A DNA stretch of 64,000 nucleotides from Atlantibacter hermannii (GCF_009907385.1 NZ_JAAATR010000005.1:62001-126000); one strand, 5' to 3'. Shown: positions 26,855-37,266, counted from the first letter of the stretch. Translations and numbers: made by a program. Notes: generated from the letters alone by a model not told the origin.

Positions 26855-27184
26855 ATGGAACAACACACATTTCGCCTGCCGCTGGATGGTATCGATGCGC
26901 AGGATAAACAGCAGCTTATTCAGCTTATTACGCGCCATGCGGGGATTTTCGAGCGCTTCGTGATGTCGGAATTTCCCGGCGATCGTCGTTACGCCTATCA
27001 ACCGGAATCGTTTGAAATCGTCAGCCTCGATGACAAACAGTTCACTTTCCGCTGCCTGACGCACTATTTTGAACCCTGCTGCGATCGCAATATGCATGAC
27101 GAGCACCAGTATACAGTGGGGTATCAACGGGACGGGGAGGCGCTGACGATCACGCTGGATGAAACGCCCTGGGAAGTGGTGTAG
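26855..27184 (+). CDS. Conserved protein of unknown function, 109 residues
   Basis: The gene starts behind TGGAGAG. It encodes a soluble protein with a CC pair (EPCCDRNMHDEH) and many aromatic residues, but no signal or membrane helix. The coding pattern is the same as in neighbouring core genes and a strong terminator follows, so I take it as real. It sits where ydbL would be in E. coli but shares no feature with YdbL, which is a secreted protein. No family recognised. Confidence 0.78.
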   Translation: MEQHTFRLPLDGIDAQDKQQLIQLITRHAGIFERFVMSEFPGDRRYAYQPESFEIVSLDDKQFTFRCLTHYFEPCCDRNMHDEHQYTVGYQRDGEALTITLDETPWEVV

Positions 27185-27191
27185 CCATAAA

Positions 27192-27216
27192 AAAAGTGGG
27201 CGCGAGGCCCACTTTT
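27192..27216. terminator. Bidirectional terminator between the 109-residue gene and azoR
   Basis: AAAAGTGGGC (27192-27201) and GCCCACTTTT (27207-27216) are perfectly complementary around GCGAG, giving T tracts on both strands. Confidence 0.9.
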
Positions 27217-27236
27217 CAGGTATTCAGGATGGAAAC

Positions 27237-27854
<618 letters not shown>

Positions 27855-28045
27855 TTATTTAGTAATCGGGGATGTGCCCCTTGCTTGAAAACACTTTATT
27901 CACAATCCGATTGCAGTGATAGCGCAATATATCGATTTCTATGTTCGAATTTATTGAACAAGGCGTGGAAGTGAGCGATGTGATACTCTACGCCCCATCG
28001 CGCTCGACGCCTTAACACCTTGTGCACCTAACGTTTAAAAGCACC

Positions 28046-31000
28046 ATGGAAACCAAAAACCTGAATTTTAACGCGCTGATGGCGCGCATTGATACGCTGA
28101 TGCTGAAAGATCGCCAGCGTTTCGCGCGCCGTCTGCATGGCGCGAAAAAAGTGAAAAATCCTGATGCCCGGCAGGCCGTCTTTGCCGAGCTGGAGCAGCA
28201 TATCAACGAAGCGGCAGGGAAAATTCAGCTGCGCCTTGCCGCGCGCCCTGAGATTACCTATCCGGATAACCTGCCGGTCAGCCAGAAAAAAGACGACATC
28301 CTGGCCGCCATTCGCGATAACCAGGTGGTGATTGTCGCCGGGGAAACCGGCTCGGGGAAAACCACCCAGCTGCCGAAAATATGTATGGAGCTGGGGCGCG
28401 GCATTACCGGGTTAATCGGCCACACTCAGCCGCGTCGTCTGGCGGCGCGTACCGTGGCGAACCGTATTGCCGATGAGCTGAAAACCGAGCCGGGCGGCGC
28501 GGTGGGCTATAAGGTGCGGTTTAGCGATCATGTCAGCGAATCCACCCAGGTCAAACTGATGACCGACGGGATCCTGCTGGCGGAAATCCAGCAGGACCGG
28601 CTGTTGATGCAGTACGACACGCTGATTATCGATGAAGCGCACGAACGCAGCCTGAACATCGATTTCCTGCTCGGCTATCTGAAAGAGCTGCTGCCGCGTC
28701 GTCCGGATCTCAAGGTGATTATCACTTCGGCGACCATCGACCCGGAACGCTTTTCGCGCCACTTTAACCATGCGCCGATTATCGAAGTTTCCGGGCGCAC
28801 TTATCCTGTTGAAGTGCGCTATCGCCCGATTGTCGAAGACGCCGATGATACCGAGCGCGACCAGTTGCAGGCGATTTTCGATGCCGTCGACGAGCTGAGC
28901 CACGAAGCGCCCGGCGATATTCTGATCTTCATGAGCGGCGAGCGGGAAATCCGCGATACCGCCGACGGCCTGAACAAGCTCAATCTGCCGCATACGGAAG
29001 TGCTGCCGCTGTATGCGCGCTTGTCCAACAGCGAGCAGAACCGGATTTTCCAGTCCCATACCGGGCGGCGCATCGTGCTGGCGACCAACGTGGCGGAAAC
29101 CTCGCTGACCGTGCCGGGCATTAAATACGTCATCGATCCGGGCCAGGCGCGCATCAGCCGCTACAGCTACCGCACGAAAGTGCAGCGCCTGCCGATCGAG
29201 CCGGTGTCGCAGGCCTCCGCCAATCAGCGTAAAGGCCGCTGCGGCCGCGTGTCGGAAGGCATCTGTATCCGTCTCTATTCCGAAGACGACTTCCTGTCGC
29301 GCCCGGAATTTACCGATCCGGAAATTCTGCGCACCAACCTGGCGTCGGTGATTTTGCAGATGACCGCGCTGGGGCTGGGCGATATCGCCGCCTTCCCGTT
29401 TGTCGAAGCGCCGGACAAGCGCAACATTCAGGACGGCGTGCGCCTGCTGGAAGAGCTGGGGGCGATTACCACCGACGAGCAGGCATCGGTTTACAAACTT
29501 ACGCCGCTGGGCCGCCAGCTGTCTCAACTGCCGGTTGACCCGCGTCTGGCGCGCATGGTGCTGGAAGCGCAAAAACTCGGTTGCGTGCGCGAGGCGATGA
29601 TTATCACTTCGGCGCTGTCGATTCAGGATCCGCGCGAGCGGCCGATGGATAAACAGCAGGCTTCCGATGAAAAACATCGCCGTTTCCACGACAAAGAATC
29701 GGATTTCCTGGCGTTTGTGAACCTGTGGAATTACCTCGGCGAGCAGCAAAAAGCGCTGTCGTCGAACCAGTTCCGCCGCCTGTGCCGCGCCGATTACCTG
29801 AACTATCTGCGGGTGCGCGAGTGGCAGGATATCTACACCCAACTGCGCCAGGTGGTGAGAGAGCTGGGCATTCCGGTGAACAGCGAACCGGCGGAGTACC
29901 GCGAAATCCACACCGCGCTGCTCACCGGCCTGCTGTCGCATATCGGCATGAAGGATACCGACAAACAGGAGTTTACCGGCGCGCGCAACGCCCGGTTCTC
30001 GATCTTCCCCGGTTCCGGGCTGTTTAAGAAGCCGCCCAAATGGACGATTGTCGCCGAGCTGGTGGAAACCAGCCGCCTGTGGGGGCGCATTGCCGCGCGC
30101 ATCGATCCCGAGTGGATTGAGCCGGTCGCCCGGCACCTGCTGAAACGCAGCTATAGCGAACCGCACTGGGAGCGGGCGCAGGGCGCGGTGATGGCCACCG
30201 AAAAAGTCACGGTTTACGGGCTGCCGATTGTCGCGGCGCGTAAGGTGAATTACAGCCAAATCGACCCGGCGCTGTGCCGCGAACTGTTTATCCGCCACGC
30301 GCTGGTGGAAGGCGACTGGCAGACCCGTCACGCCTTCTTCCGGGATAACCAGAAGCTGCGTGCCGAAGTGGAAGAGCTGGAACACAAATCGCGCCGTCGC
30401 GACATTCTGGTGGATGACGAATCGCTGTTTGAGTTTTACGACCAGCGCATCGGCCATGAGGTGATTTCGGCCCGGCATTTCGACAGCTGGTGGAAAAAAG
30501 CCAGTAAAGAGAACCCGGATCTGCTCAATTTCGAAAAGAGCATGTTGATCAAAGCGGGCGCGGAGAAAGTCAGCAAGCTGGACTATCCGAACTTCTGGCA
30601 TCAGGGCAATCTCAAGCTGCGCCTCAGCTATCAGTTTGAGCCGGGCGGCGACGCCGACGGGGTAACGGTGCATATTCCGCTGCCGCTGCTCAATCAGGTG
30701 GAAGACGCCGGTTTCGAATGGCAGGTGCCGGGGATGCGCCGCGAGCTGATTATCGCGCTGATCAAATCGTTGCCCAAGCCGTTACGCCGTAACTTTGTGC
30801 CCGCGCCAAACTACGCTGAAGCCTTCTTAGGGCGCGCCACGCCGCTGGAGTTGCCGCTGCTGGAGTCGCTGGAGCGCGAGCTGCGCCGCATGACCGGCGT
30901 CACCGTCGATCGCGAAGCGTGGCAGTGGGAACAGGTGCCCGATCATCTGAAAATGACTTTCCGGGTGGTGGACGAAAAAAATCGTAAGCTCAACGAAGGC

Positions 31001-31948
31001 AAAGATCTCACGGCGCTGAAGGGCAGCCTGAAGGAGAAAGTGCAGGAAACGCTCTCCGCCGTGGCGGATGACGGCATCGAACAAAGCGGGCTGCATATCT
31101 GGAGCTTCGGCACGCTGCCGGATCACTACCAGCAGAAGCGCGGCGGCTACCAGGTGAAGGCCTGGCCGGCGCTGGTGGATGAAAAAGAGAGCGTGGGCAT
31201 CAAGCTGTTCGATAACCCGCAGGATCAGCAGAACGCCATGTGGCGCGGGCTGCGGCGTTTGCTGTTGTTGAATATCCCGTCGCCGATTAAGTATCTGCAC
31301 GAGAAATTGCCCAACAAAGCCAAGCTGGGGCTTTACTTCAACCCGTACGGTAAAGTGCTGGATCTGATCGACGACTGCATTTCCTGCGGCGTCGATAAGC
31401 TGATTGCCGAACACGGCGGGCCGGTATGGACCGAAGAAGGTTTCGCCGTGCTGCACGAAAAAGTGCGCGCAGAGCTTAACGAGACGGTGGTGGATATCGC
31501 CAAACAGGTGGAGCAGATCCTGACGGCGGTGTTTAACATCAACAAGCGGCTGAAGGGCCGGGTCGACATGACCATGGCGCTGGGGCTGTCGGATATCAAA
31601 GCCCAGATGAGCGGGCTGGTGTATCGCGGCTTTGTCACCGGCAACGGCTATCAGCGCCTCGGCGATACCCTGCGCTATTTGCAGGCCATCGAAAAACGGC
31701 TTGAGAAGCTGGCTATCGATCCGCACCGCGATCGCGCCCAGATGCTGAAAGTGGAAGCGGTGCAGCAGGCGTGGCAGCAGTGGCTGAATAAACTGCCCGC
31801 CGCGCGCCGTGACGACGATGAAGTCACCGCGATCCGCTGGATGATTGAGGAGTTGCGGGTCAGCTACTTCGCGCAACAGCTCGGGACGCCGTATCCGATA
31901 TCCGATAAGCGCGTGCTTCAGGCGATGGAGCAGGTCGGCGCGGCATAA
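28046..31948 (+). CDS. hrpA: HrpA, DEAH-box RNA helicase
   Basis: HrpA is a 3'-to-5' DEAH helicase that splits collided or stalled ribosomes and processes fimbrial mRNAs. The product has GETGSGKTTQ (Walker A), DEAHER, SAT and the HA2/OB-fold domains, then a long C-terminal DUF3418 region. From ATG 28046 it has 1300 residues, equal to E. coli. The GTG at 28022 would add eight residues, but neither start has a strong ribosome site. Confidence 0.95.
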   Translation: METKNLNFNALMARIDTLMLKDRQRFARRLHGAKKVKNPDARQAVFAELEQHINEAAGKIQLRLAARPEITYPDNLPVSQKKDDILAAIRDNQVVIVAGETGSGKTTQLPKICMELGRGITGLIGHTQPRRLAARTVANRIADELKTEPGGAVGYKVRFSDHVSESTQVKLMTDGILLAEIQQDRLLMQYDTLIIDEAHERSLNIDFLLGYLKELLPRRPDLKVIITSATIDPERFSRHFNHAPIIEVSGRTYPVEVRYRPIVEDADDTERDQLQAIFDAVDELSHEAPGDILIFMSGEREIRDTADGLNKLNLPHTEVLPLYARLSNSEQNRIFQSHTGRRIVLATNVAETSLTVPGIKYVIDPGQARISRYSYRTKVQRLPIEPVSQASANQRKGRCGRVSEGICIRLYSEDDFLSRPEFTDPEILRTNLASVILQMTALGLGDIAAFPFVEAPDKRNIQDGVRLLEELGAITTDEQASVYKLTPLGRQLSQLPVDPRLARMVLEAQKLGCVREAMIITSALSIQDPRERPMDKQQASDEKHRRFHDKESDFLAFVNLWNYLGEQQKALSSNQFRRLCRADYLNYLRVREWQDIYTQLRQVVRELGIPVNSEPAEYREIHTALLTGLLSHIGMKDTDKQEFTGARNARFSIFPGSGLFKKPPKWTIVAELVETSRLWGRIAARIDPEWIEPVARHLLKRSYSEPHWERAQGAVMATEKVTVYGLPIVAARKVNYSQIDPALCRELFIRHALVEGDWQTRHAFFRDNQKLRAEVEELEHKSRRRDILVDDESLFEFYDQRIGHEVISARHFDSWWKKASKENPDLLNFEKSMLIKAGAEKVSKLDYPNFWHQGNLKLRLSYQFEPGGDADGVTVHIPLPLLNQVEDAGFEWQVPGMRRELIIALIKSLPKPLRRNFVPAPNYAEAFLGRATPLELPLLESLERELRRMTGVTVDREAWQWEQVPDHLKMTFRVVDEKNRKLNEGKDLTALKGSLKEKVQETLSAVADDGIEQSGLHIWSFGTLPDHYQQKRGGYQVKAWPALVDEKESVGIKLFDNPQDQQNAMWRGLRRLLLLNIPSPIKYLHEKLPNKAKLGLYFNPYGKVLDLIDDCISCGVDKLIAEHGGPVWTEEGFAVLHEKVRAELNETVVDIAKQVEQILTAVFNINKRLKGRVDMTMALGLSDIKAQMSGLVYRGFVTGNGYQRLGDTLRYLQAIEKRLEKLAIDPHRDRAQMLKVEAVQQAWQQWLNKLPAARRDDDEVTAIRWMIEELRVSYFAQQLGTPYPISDKRVLQAMEQVGAA

Positions 31949-31953
31949 ACAAC

Positions 31954-31984
31954 AAGGCTGCACAAAACGTGCAGCCTTTTTTAT
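31954..31984. terminator. Bidirectional terminator after hrpA
   Basis: AAGGCTGCAC (31954-31963) and GTGCAGCCTT (31969-31978) form a ten-pair stem followed by TTTTTTA. It lies between convergent hrpA and the lipoprotein gene. Confidence 0.92.
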
Positions 31985-31987
31985 TGG

Positions 31988-32683
31988 TTAACTCTGCGGC
32001 TTCGCGTCATCTTCATAGGTAAAGGATACCGGAAAACTGCTTTCACCGTTGGCCAGCGGCGGTTTCGGCAGCGGGCTGGCTTTGGCGGTGTTGATAAACG
32101 CCGCGCACAGCGAGCCGCCGTTTTGCTGTTGCTGGATTTCCGGCGGCGCGATAGGCGTGGCGGCGTTTTCGTCGCTGGACGGCCCGTTCGCGAGGGCGGC
32201 GTCGATACTGGCATCGGCCATGGCGACGCTGGCTGCGGCGGCCTGCGCGCGCGGCAGCGCCGGGGTGCCTTCAATCTCATTAATGGTGCCGTCGGCATTG
32301 ACGCTCATCAACACGTCACAGGCCTGGCCGGAATAGATAGCCTGCTCGTCGTTCAGGCGTTTATTTAATTCCGCCACCACCAGCTTTTGATACTCTTCGC
32401 CGGTCAGCGGTTTCGGTTTCGGCTTCGGTTTGAAGGCGGCTTTTTGCGCATCAAGTTTCTCAAGAATTTGCGCCAGCTCCGCTGCGCCGAGTGGGTTAAC
32501 GAAATTCATCCGCTGGCGAATCGCGTTTTTTGACTGGCTGTAACAGGTATCAAAGGCTTTCTGATCGCCGTCAGATTTTTGATTGCAATCCACGTCATAC
32601 TGGGCGCGGAGCTGGGAAGGGGTGCTGCACCCGCTAAGCGTGAACAGCGCTGCAAGGGCGATGAAGGTGTAACGGGTTTTCAT
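31988..32683 (-). CDS. Lipoprotein with a split TolA C-terminal-like domain
   Basis: The 231-residue product has lipobox LSGC. A helical part with a KPKPKPKP stretch follows, then segments that align by eye with the TolA C-terminal domain: IYSGQACDVLMSVNADGTI and SLCAAFINTAKASPLPKPP. TolA has the same order, with Cys residues in CTLRIKLAPDG and CQAALAAAKLAKIPKPP. Here an insertion of about 50 Ala/Pro/Gln-rich residues separates the two halves. TolA bridges the inner membrane and Pal/TolB; this protein would be outer-membrane or periplasmic. Function unknown. Confidence 0.8.
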   Translation of the reverse strand: MKTRYTFIALAALFTLSGCSTPSQLRAQYDVDCNQKSDGDQKAFDTCYSQSKNAIRQRMNFVNPLGAAELAQILEKLDAQKAAFKPKPKPKPLTGEEYQKLVVAELNKRLNDEQAIYSGQACDVLMSVNADGTINEIEGTPALPRAQAAAASVAMADASIDAALANGPSSDENAATPIAPPEIQQQQNGGSLCAAFINTAKASPLPKPPLANGESSFPVSFTYEDDAKPQS

Positions 32684-32881
32684 AACGCGTGAATACCTGG
32701 TTTTATCGTTAAACGTGCCGGAGCCTCAAAGGCGCAGAATGATGCCGCAAATTGGCGCAATTTTCCATTGTCCATCCTCCGTTTTACACAGCGACGCAAT
32801 GCAGTGGCGTTGACGGGCGGTTTAACCGGGAAAGTTTATTTTTACATTGGTAAGATTTAGCGCAGCTAAGGAGCCTGAACG

Positions 32882-33520
32882 ATGGATGAGAAACGCCCCT
32901 ACCACCACGGTAGTTTACCGGAAGCGGTACTGGAAGCCGCCGAGCGCGTGCTGGTGCGCGACGGGTTGGCGGGGGTCGGGCTGCGCGCCATCGCGCGGGA
33001 AGCGCAGGTGTCGCATACGGCGCCGAAGCATCATTTTGGGGATCTGGCGAATTTGCTCAGCGAACTGGCGGCCCGGGGATATCAGCGGCTGGCGGCGGCG
33101 CTGTTTAACGCCACGGAAAACTGCGTGGACGATGCGGCGCGGCGGCGCGCGATGGCGAAAACCTATGTTCATTTCGCCGCTGCACATCCCCAACTGTTTG
33201 GGCTGATGTTTCGTAACGAGATTATCAGCCTGTCTAATCAAAACCTGCTTTCCGCCATGCGCCGCGCTATGTTTATGATGGCGCGCAGCGTCGCGCCGCA
33301 GGCGGGCGATGGGCAGATCGCCATGGATGACGCGGCGGCGATGCGCGTCACCGTCGCCTGGGCCTATCTGCACGGCCTGGCGACGCTGCTGATCGATAAA
33401 CGTCTTAACGGCATTGCCCGCATCAGCCCGTTTGAAAACGCCCAGGCGCTGGTAGAAGGCGTGCTGGATCAGGTTACGTTAACCCTTCATCTGCCATCGG
33501 ATAACCCTTATGAAACCTGA
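32882..33520 (+). CDS. TetR/AcrR-family transcriptional regulator
   Basis: The 212-residue protein has the TetR N-terminal HTH (LRAIAREAQVSHTAPKHHFG, about residues 36-55) and an all-helical ligand domain resembling the TetR C-terminal WHG family. AAGGAGCC precedes the ATG. It overlaps the next gene, a VOC-fold protein, by 11 bases, so they form an operon and the VOC protein's substrate may relate to its ligand. Ligand unknown. Confidence 0.93.
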   Translation: MDEKRPYHHGSLPEAVLEAAERVLVRDGLAGVGLRAIAREAQVSHTAPKHHFGDLANLLSELAARGYQRLAAALFNATENCVDDAARRRAMAKTYVHFAAAHPQLFGLMFRNEIISLSNQNLLSAMRRAMFMMARSVAPQAGDGQIAMDDAAAMRVTVAWAYLHGLATLLIDKRLNGIARISPFENAQALVEGVLDQVTLTLHLPSDNPYET

Positions 33521-33905
33521 TATCCACTATACCTTTCACCATGTCGGCATCCCGTTGCAGGACGGGGTTCAGGAAGGGATCTACAGCGCTAATGCGGGGA
33601 TGTACACCACCGATAACCCCGGCAAGTTTCGCGTGCAGTGGCACCGTTTTACCGAGGATTCGCCGCTGCATCCGCTCTTAAAAACCGTTCCGCACGTGGC
33701 GTTTAAGGTGGATGATTTACAGCAGGCCATTGAAGGCGAGGAGGTCATTTTGGGTCCGTATGAGCCCATCGACGACTATTTCGTGGCGGTGATCAACGAT
33801 GCAGGCGTGCCGATTGAGCTGATTCAAACCGGGCTGAGCGATGAAGAATTATGGGGAAGGGCGCGGTCGGGCCAGGGAAGTCTGTATCGCGATAAGCAGG
33901 AGTAA
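33510..33905 (+). CDS. VOC-superfamily (glyoxalase-like) protein
   Basis: The 131-residue protein has the paired beta-alpha-beta-beta-beta pattern of the vicinal oxygen chelate fold. Likely metal ligands are in FHHVGIPL (N-terminal His) and VPIELIQTG (C-terminal Glu), with [10 protein letters not shown] between them. It is probably a small metal-dependent enzyme acting on a keto or aromatic substrate. Translationally coupled to the TetR gene. Substrate not predictable from sequence. Confidence 0.87.
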   Translation: MKPDIHYTFHHVGIPLQDGVQEGIYSANAGMYTTDNPGKFRVQWHRFTEDSPLHPLLKTVPHVAFKVDDLQQAIEGEEVILGPYEPIDDYFVAVINDAGVPIELIQTGLSDEELWGRARSGQGSLYRDKQE

Positions 33906-33985
33906 CGCTTTCGGATCCTTCTCCCTGCAACCCTTACTGGGCGACGATACACTGGTCGCTGGTTTTTAACATAGAGTGCCAAACG

Positions 33986-34768
33986 ATGACGCCATTTCCT
34001 CCTTTATCGACCGAACTGATTGATGCTGCGAATACGCTTGGGGAGTGGCTGGCGCAGGATGACAGCGCCGCGCTGGCGGATGCGAAAGAAATCGGCCTGG
34101 TGGTGCTGGCAGGCAATGCGGCGATGCCCGCTATCGATGCGGCGTGCCGGGAAGCCGCTGCGCGTGATGTCCCGCTGCTGATCAGCGGTGGGATCGGCCA
34201 TTCCACGCCGTTTTTGTATGCCGCCGTGGCGCGCCACCCGCGCTATAACCTGCTGCCCACCACCGGGCGCAGCGAAGCGGCAATCCTGGCGGATATCGCA
34301 GGCCGGTTCTGGAACATCCCCGCCGATAAACTGCTGGTGGAGGATAAATCCACTAATTGCGGCGAAAACACGGCCTTTACCCGCGACAGGATGCACGCGC
34401 TTCGCTTACTGCCGCGTCAGGCGATCCTGGTGCAGGATCCGACCATGCAGCGCCGTACTGCGGCGACGTTCGCCCGCGTCTGGCGCGACGATGAATCTCA
34501 GGTCGAATGGTTTAACGTACCGGGGATAGTGCCGACGCTCACCGTCACGCCACGCGAAACCCGTTTTACCGCCGGGGAGGGGCTGTGGCCGGTGGATCGC
34601 TATCTTTCGCTGATTGTTGGCGAGATCCCCCGGCTGCGCAACGATAAAGACGGTTACGGCCCCAATGGCCGTGGATTTATTGAGGCGGTGGATATTCCCG
34701 GGCACGTTTTAGCCGCCTGGCAGATCCTGCGTCACGCTCCTTCGCTTAATGCGGTACTGACCCGCTAA
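33986..34768 (+). CDS. ydcF: YdcF, DUF218 protein
   Basis: The 260-residue product (E. coli 266) has the DUF218 Rossmann-like core, with [32 protein letters not shown] and [10 protein letters not shown]. coli YdcF binds S-adenosylmethionine in vitro, but its role is unknown. It is soluble, without a signal peptide. A terminator follows. Confidence 0.95.
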   Translation: MTPFPPLSTELIDAANTLGEWLAQDDSAALADAKEIGLVVLAGNAAMPAIDAACREAAARDVPLLISGGIGHSTPFLYAAVARHPRYNLLPTTGRSEAAILADIAGRFWNIPADKLLVEDKSTNCGENTAFTRDRMHALRLLPRQAILVQDPTMQRRTAATFARVWRDDESQVEWFNVPGIVPTLTVTPRETRFTAGEGLWPVDRYLSLIVGEIPRLRNDKDGYGPNGRGFIEAVDIPGHVLAAWQILRHAPSLNAVLTR

Positions 34769-34782
34769 GTCCCCTTTGATTA

Positions 34783-34815
34783 ACGCCGGGCCTGTTCCGG
34801 CGTAGTCGCTTTTTT
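34783..34815 (+). terminator. Terminator of ydcF
   Basis: ACGCCGG (34783-34789) and CCGGCGT (34797-34803) form a seven-pair stem followed by AGTCGC and six T. Confidence 0.75.
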
Positions 34816-34886
34816 GGCTTTGGCTTTGTAATCATTCGTTTACGCAAACTGTAAATTCTTTTCAGCCGATCGATAACTTCAGATTA

Positions 34887-34902
34887 TGTGAAGTTGATCA
34901 CT
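34887..34902. promoter_or_regulatory. CRP site in the long proP leader
   Basis: TGTGA-AGTTGA-TCACT at 34887-34902 matches the CRP consensus with a single end mismatch. E. coli proP P1 is repressed by CRP at a very similar sequence. The 350-base gap 34769-35124 otherwise holds the ydcF terminator and a CTACGCTTT stretch near 34997 that could be a sigma-S type -10 for a second promoter. No gene is seen in it. Confidence 0.8.
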
Positions 34903-35124
34903 ATTTACATCCCTGATAAGGTAAATAAGTTGTTACAGCAATACCTGACACACACAGCGCGATTGCTTATTACTTCACCATGCTGAAATAACAAACCTGC
35001 TACGCTTTCAAAGGGGCAACCCTGTTTCTAACTTTTATTTCGCCGCTTCGTGAAACCACGCACTGCTCAGACTGGGCTATTTGCGTGCGTCTGCTGTCGC
35101 TACGGTGATTTTTAGAGGATGACT

Positions 35125-36630
35125 ATGAAACTTAAAAGGAAAAAAATTGAGCCGATATCGCTCTCCGATGTCACAATCATTGATGACTCGCGGCTTCGTA
35201 AAGCGATAACGGCGGCCTCCCTGGGTAATGCCATGGAATGGTTCGATTTCGGGGTTTACGGCTTCGTTGCCTATGCCCTTGGTAAAGTCTTCTTTCCAGG
35301 CGCCGATCCCAGCGTTCAGATGATCGCCGCGCTTGCCACCTTCTCGGTTCCGTTCCTGATCCGTCCGCTCGGCGGTCTGTTCTTTGGGATGCTGGGCGAT
35401 AAATATGGTCGCCAGAAAATCCTCGCCATCACCATCGTTATTATGTCGGTCAGTACCTTCTGTATCGGGCTGATACCCTCGTATGCCTCGATAGGCATCT
35501 GGGCGCCGGTATTGCTGCTGCTGTGTAAGATGGCGCAGGGCTTCTCGGTAGGCGGTGAATATACCGGCGCGTCGATCTTCGTGGCTGAATACTCACCGGA
35601 CCGCAAACGCGGCTTTATGGGCAGCTGGCTGGACTTTGGGTCCATCGCCGGGTTCGTGCTGGGCGCGGGCGTGGTGGTGTTGCTCTCCGCGATGATCGGC
35701 GAAGAGAAGTTCCTGGAGTGGGGCTGGCGTATCCCGTTCTTCCTGGCACTGCCGCTGGGTATCATCGGGCTCTATTTACGCCACGCGCTGGAAGAAACTC
35801 CGGCGTTCCAGCAGCATGTCGATAAGCTGGAGCAGGGCGATCGCGACGGCCTGCGCGACGGGCCAAAAGTCTCGTTTAAAGAGATTGCCACCAAACACTG
35901 GCGCAGCCTGTTGACCTGTATCGGCGTGGTGATCACCACCAACGTGACCTACTACATGCTGCTCACCTATATGCCGAGCTACCTGTCCCACAACCTGCAT
36001 TATTCAGAAGATCACGGCGTGCTGATTATTATCGCCATCATGATCGGGATGCTGTTTGTGCAGCCAATTATGGGCCTGTTGAGCGACCGTTTTGGCCGCC
36101 GCCCGTTCGTGATTTTTGGTAGCGTGGCGCTGCTGCTGCTGGCGATCCCGGCATTTATTCTGATTAACAGCAACGTCATCGGGCTGATTTTCGCAGGCCT
36201 GCTGATGCTGGCGGTGATCCTTAACGCCTTTACCGGCGTGATGGCCTCCACGCTGCCGGCGATGTTCCCGACCCACATCCGCTACAGCGCCCTGGCGAGC
36301 GCGTTTAATATTTCGGTCTTAGTTGCGGGCCTGACGCCGACCCTGGCGGCATGGCTGGTTGAAACCTCTGACGATTTGATGATGCCCGCCTATTACCTGA
36401 TGGTGATTGCGGTGATTGGTCTGATCACCGGCCTGACGATGAAAGAAACCGCTAACCGCCCGCTGAAAGGCGCGACGCCTGCGGCCTCGGACATCCAGGA
36501 AGCGCGTGAAATCCTCCAGGAGCATCACGATAACATCGAGCAAAAAATCGAGGATATCGACCAGGAAATCGCCGATCTTCAGGAGAAGCGCCAGCGCCTG
36601 GTGCAGCAGCATCCCGACATCAACGAATAA
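35125..36630 (+). CDS. proP: ProP, osmoregulated proline/glycine-betaine H+ symporter
   Basis: ProP takes up proline, betaine and ectoine when medium osmolality rises. The 501-residue product has 12 membrane helices of the MFS sugar-porter-like type, with the signature GDKYGRQKIL and DRFGRRP. Its C-terminal heptad region (IEQKIEDIDQEIADLQEKRQ) forms the antiparallel coiled coil that tunes osmosensing in E. coli. AGAGG at 35114-35118 fits ATG 35125 rather than 35119. In E. coli the gene is elsewhere, at about 93 min. Confidence 0.96.
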   Translation: MKLKRKKIEPISLSDVTIIDDSRLRKAITAASLGNAMEWFDFGVYGFVAYALGKVFFPGADPSVQMIAALATFSVPFLIRPLGGLFFGMLGDKYGRQKILAITIVIMSVSTFCIGLIPSYASIGIWAPVLLLLCKMAQGFSVGGEYTGASIFVAEYSPDRKRGFMGSWLDFGSIAGFVLGAGVVVLLSAMIGEEKFLEWGWRIPFFLALPLGIIGLYLRHALEETPAFQQHVDKLEQGDRDGLRDGPKVSFKEIATKHWRSLLTCIGVVITTNVTYYMLLTYMPSYLSHNLHYSEDHGVLIIIAIMIGMLFVQPIMGLLSDRFGRRPFVIFGSVALLLLAIPAFILINSNVIGLIFAGLLMLAVILNAFTGVMASTLPAMFPTHIRYSALASAFNISVLVAGLTPTLAAWLVETSDDLMMPAYYLMVIAVIGLITGLTMKETANRPLKGATPAASDIQEAREILQEHHDNIEQKIEDIDQEIADLQEKRQRLVQQHPDINE

Positions 36631-36635
36631 TTCGC

Positions 36636-36662
36636 AACGGCCCATGACGGGCCGTTTTTTTT
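36636..36662 (+). terminator. Terminator of proP
   Basis: AACGGCCC (36636-36643) and GGGCCGTT (36649-36656) form an eight-pair stem that runs into eight T. Confidence 0.93.
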
Positions 36663-36720
36663 CGCCACGCCAGAGCCTTGCGGCTACGCTTAAACAGGGA
36701 TCACTGTTGGGGTTTTCGCG

Positions 36721-37251
36721 ATGCGCTCAAAATACACCTCACTGCAAATTACGCTGCACTGGCTGGTTTTTCTGCTGGTGATCGTTGCTTATACGGCGAT
36801 GGAATTGCGCAGCGAGTTTCCACGCAGCCTTCGCCCGATTGCGGCTTCGGTTCACTTCAGCTGCGGCATCACGATCTTTGTCGTCATGGCGCTGCGGCTG
36901 GCGCTGTGCATCCACTACGCCGCGCCGCCCATTACGCCCAGGCCGCATCCGCTGTTTATCGGGCTTTCCCATCTGGTGCATCTGCTGATTTATCTTATTT
37001 ACCTCGCGCTGCCGCTGCTGGGCGTCACCATGAAATACTATGGCGGCAGCGAGTGGGTGGCTTTTGGCATTGCGATGCCCGTGGCGGCGGTGCCGGATGA
37101 GGATTTCGCCGATACACTGGCGGACTATCACGAACTTATCGCCCGACTGGGCTACCTCGTGCTGGCGCTGCATGCCGCAGCCGCGCTGTTTCATCACTAC
37201 GTCTGGAAGGACAACACGTTGCTGCGGATGATGCCTGGCAAACGGTCTTAA
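36721..37251 (+). CDS. cybB: Cytochrome b561
   Basis: CybB is a diheme inner-membrane protein that oxidises superoxide and feeds ubiquinone in E. coli. The 176-residue product has four membrane helices with heme-ligand histidines in TLHWLVF, SVHFSCG, YHELIAR and LHAAAALFHHYVWKD. It ends in TLLRMMPGKRS like E. coli (also 176 residues). Confidence 0.94.
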   Translation: MRSKYTSLQITLHWLVFLLVIVAYTAMELRSEFPRSLRPIAASVHFSCGITIFVVMALRLALCIHYAAPPITPRPHPLFIGLSHLVHLLIYLIYLALPLLGVTMKYYGGSEWVAFGIAMPVAAVPDEDFADTLADYHELIARLGYLVLALHAAAALFHHYVWKDNTLLRMMPGKRS

Positions 37252-37255
37252 AATA

Positions 37256-37266
37256 AAGTTGCATTT
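37256..37266. promoter_or_regulatory. Possible NsrR half-site before yeaR
   Basis: AAGTTGCATTT at 37256-37266 differs at one base from the NsrR half-site AANATGCATTT. In E. coli yeaR-yoaG is repressed by NsrR and activated by NarL, so nitrosative control is plausible. One half-site alone is weak evidence. Confidence 0.4.

Noticed and set aside
28412-30673. 753-codon open frame on the minus strand opposite hrpA
   Set aside because: It is a GC-rich antisense shadow of hrpA: rich in Arg, Gln and His, no ribosome site, no domain.
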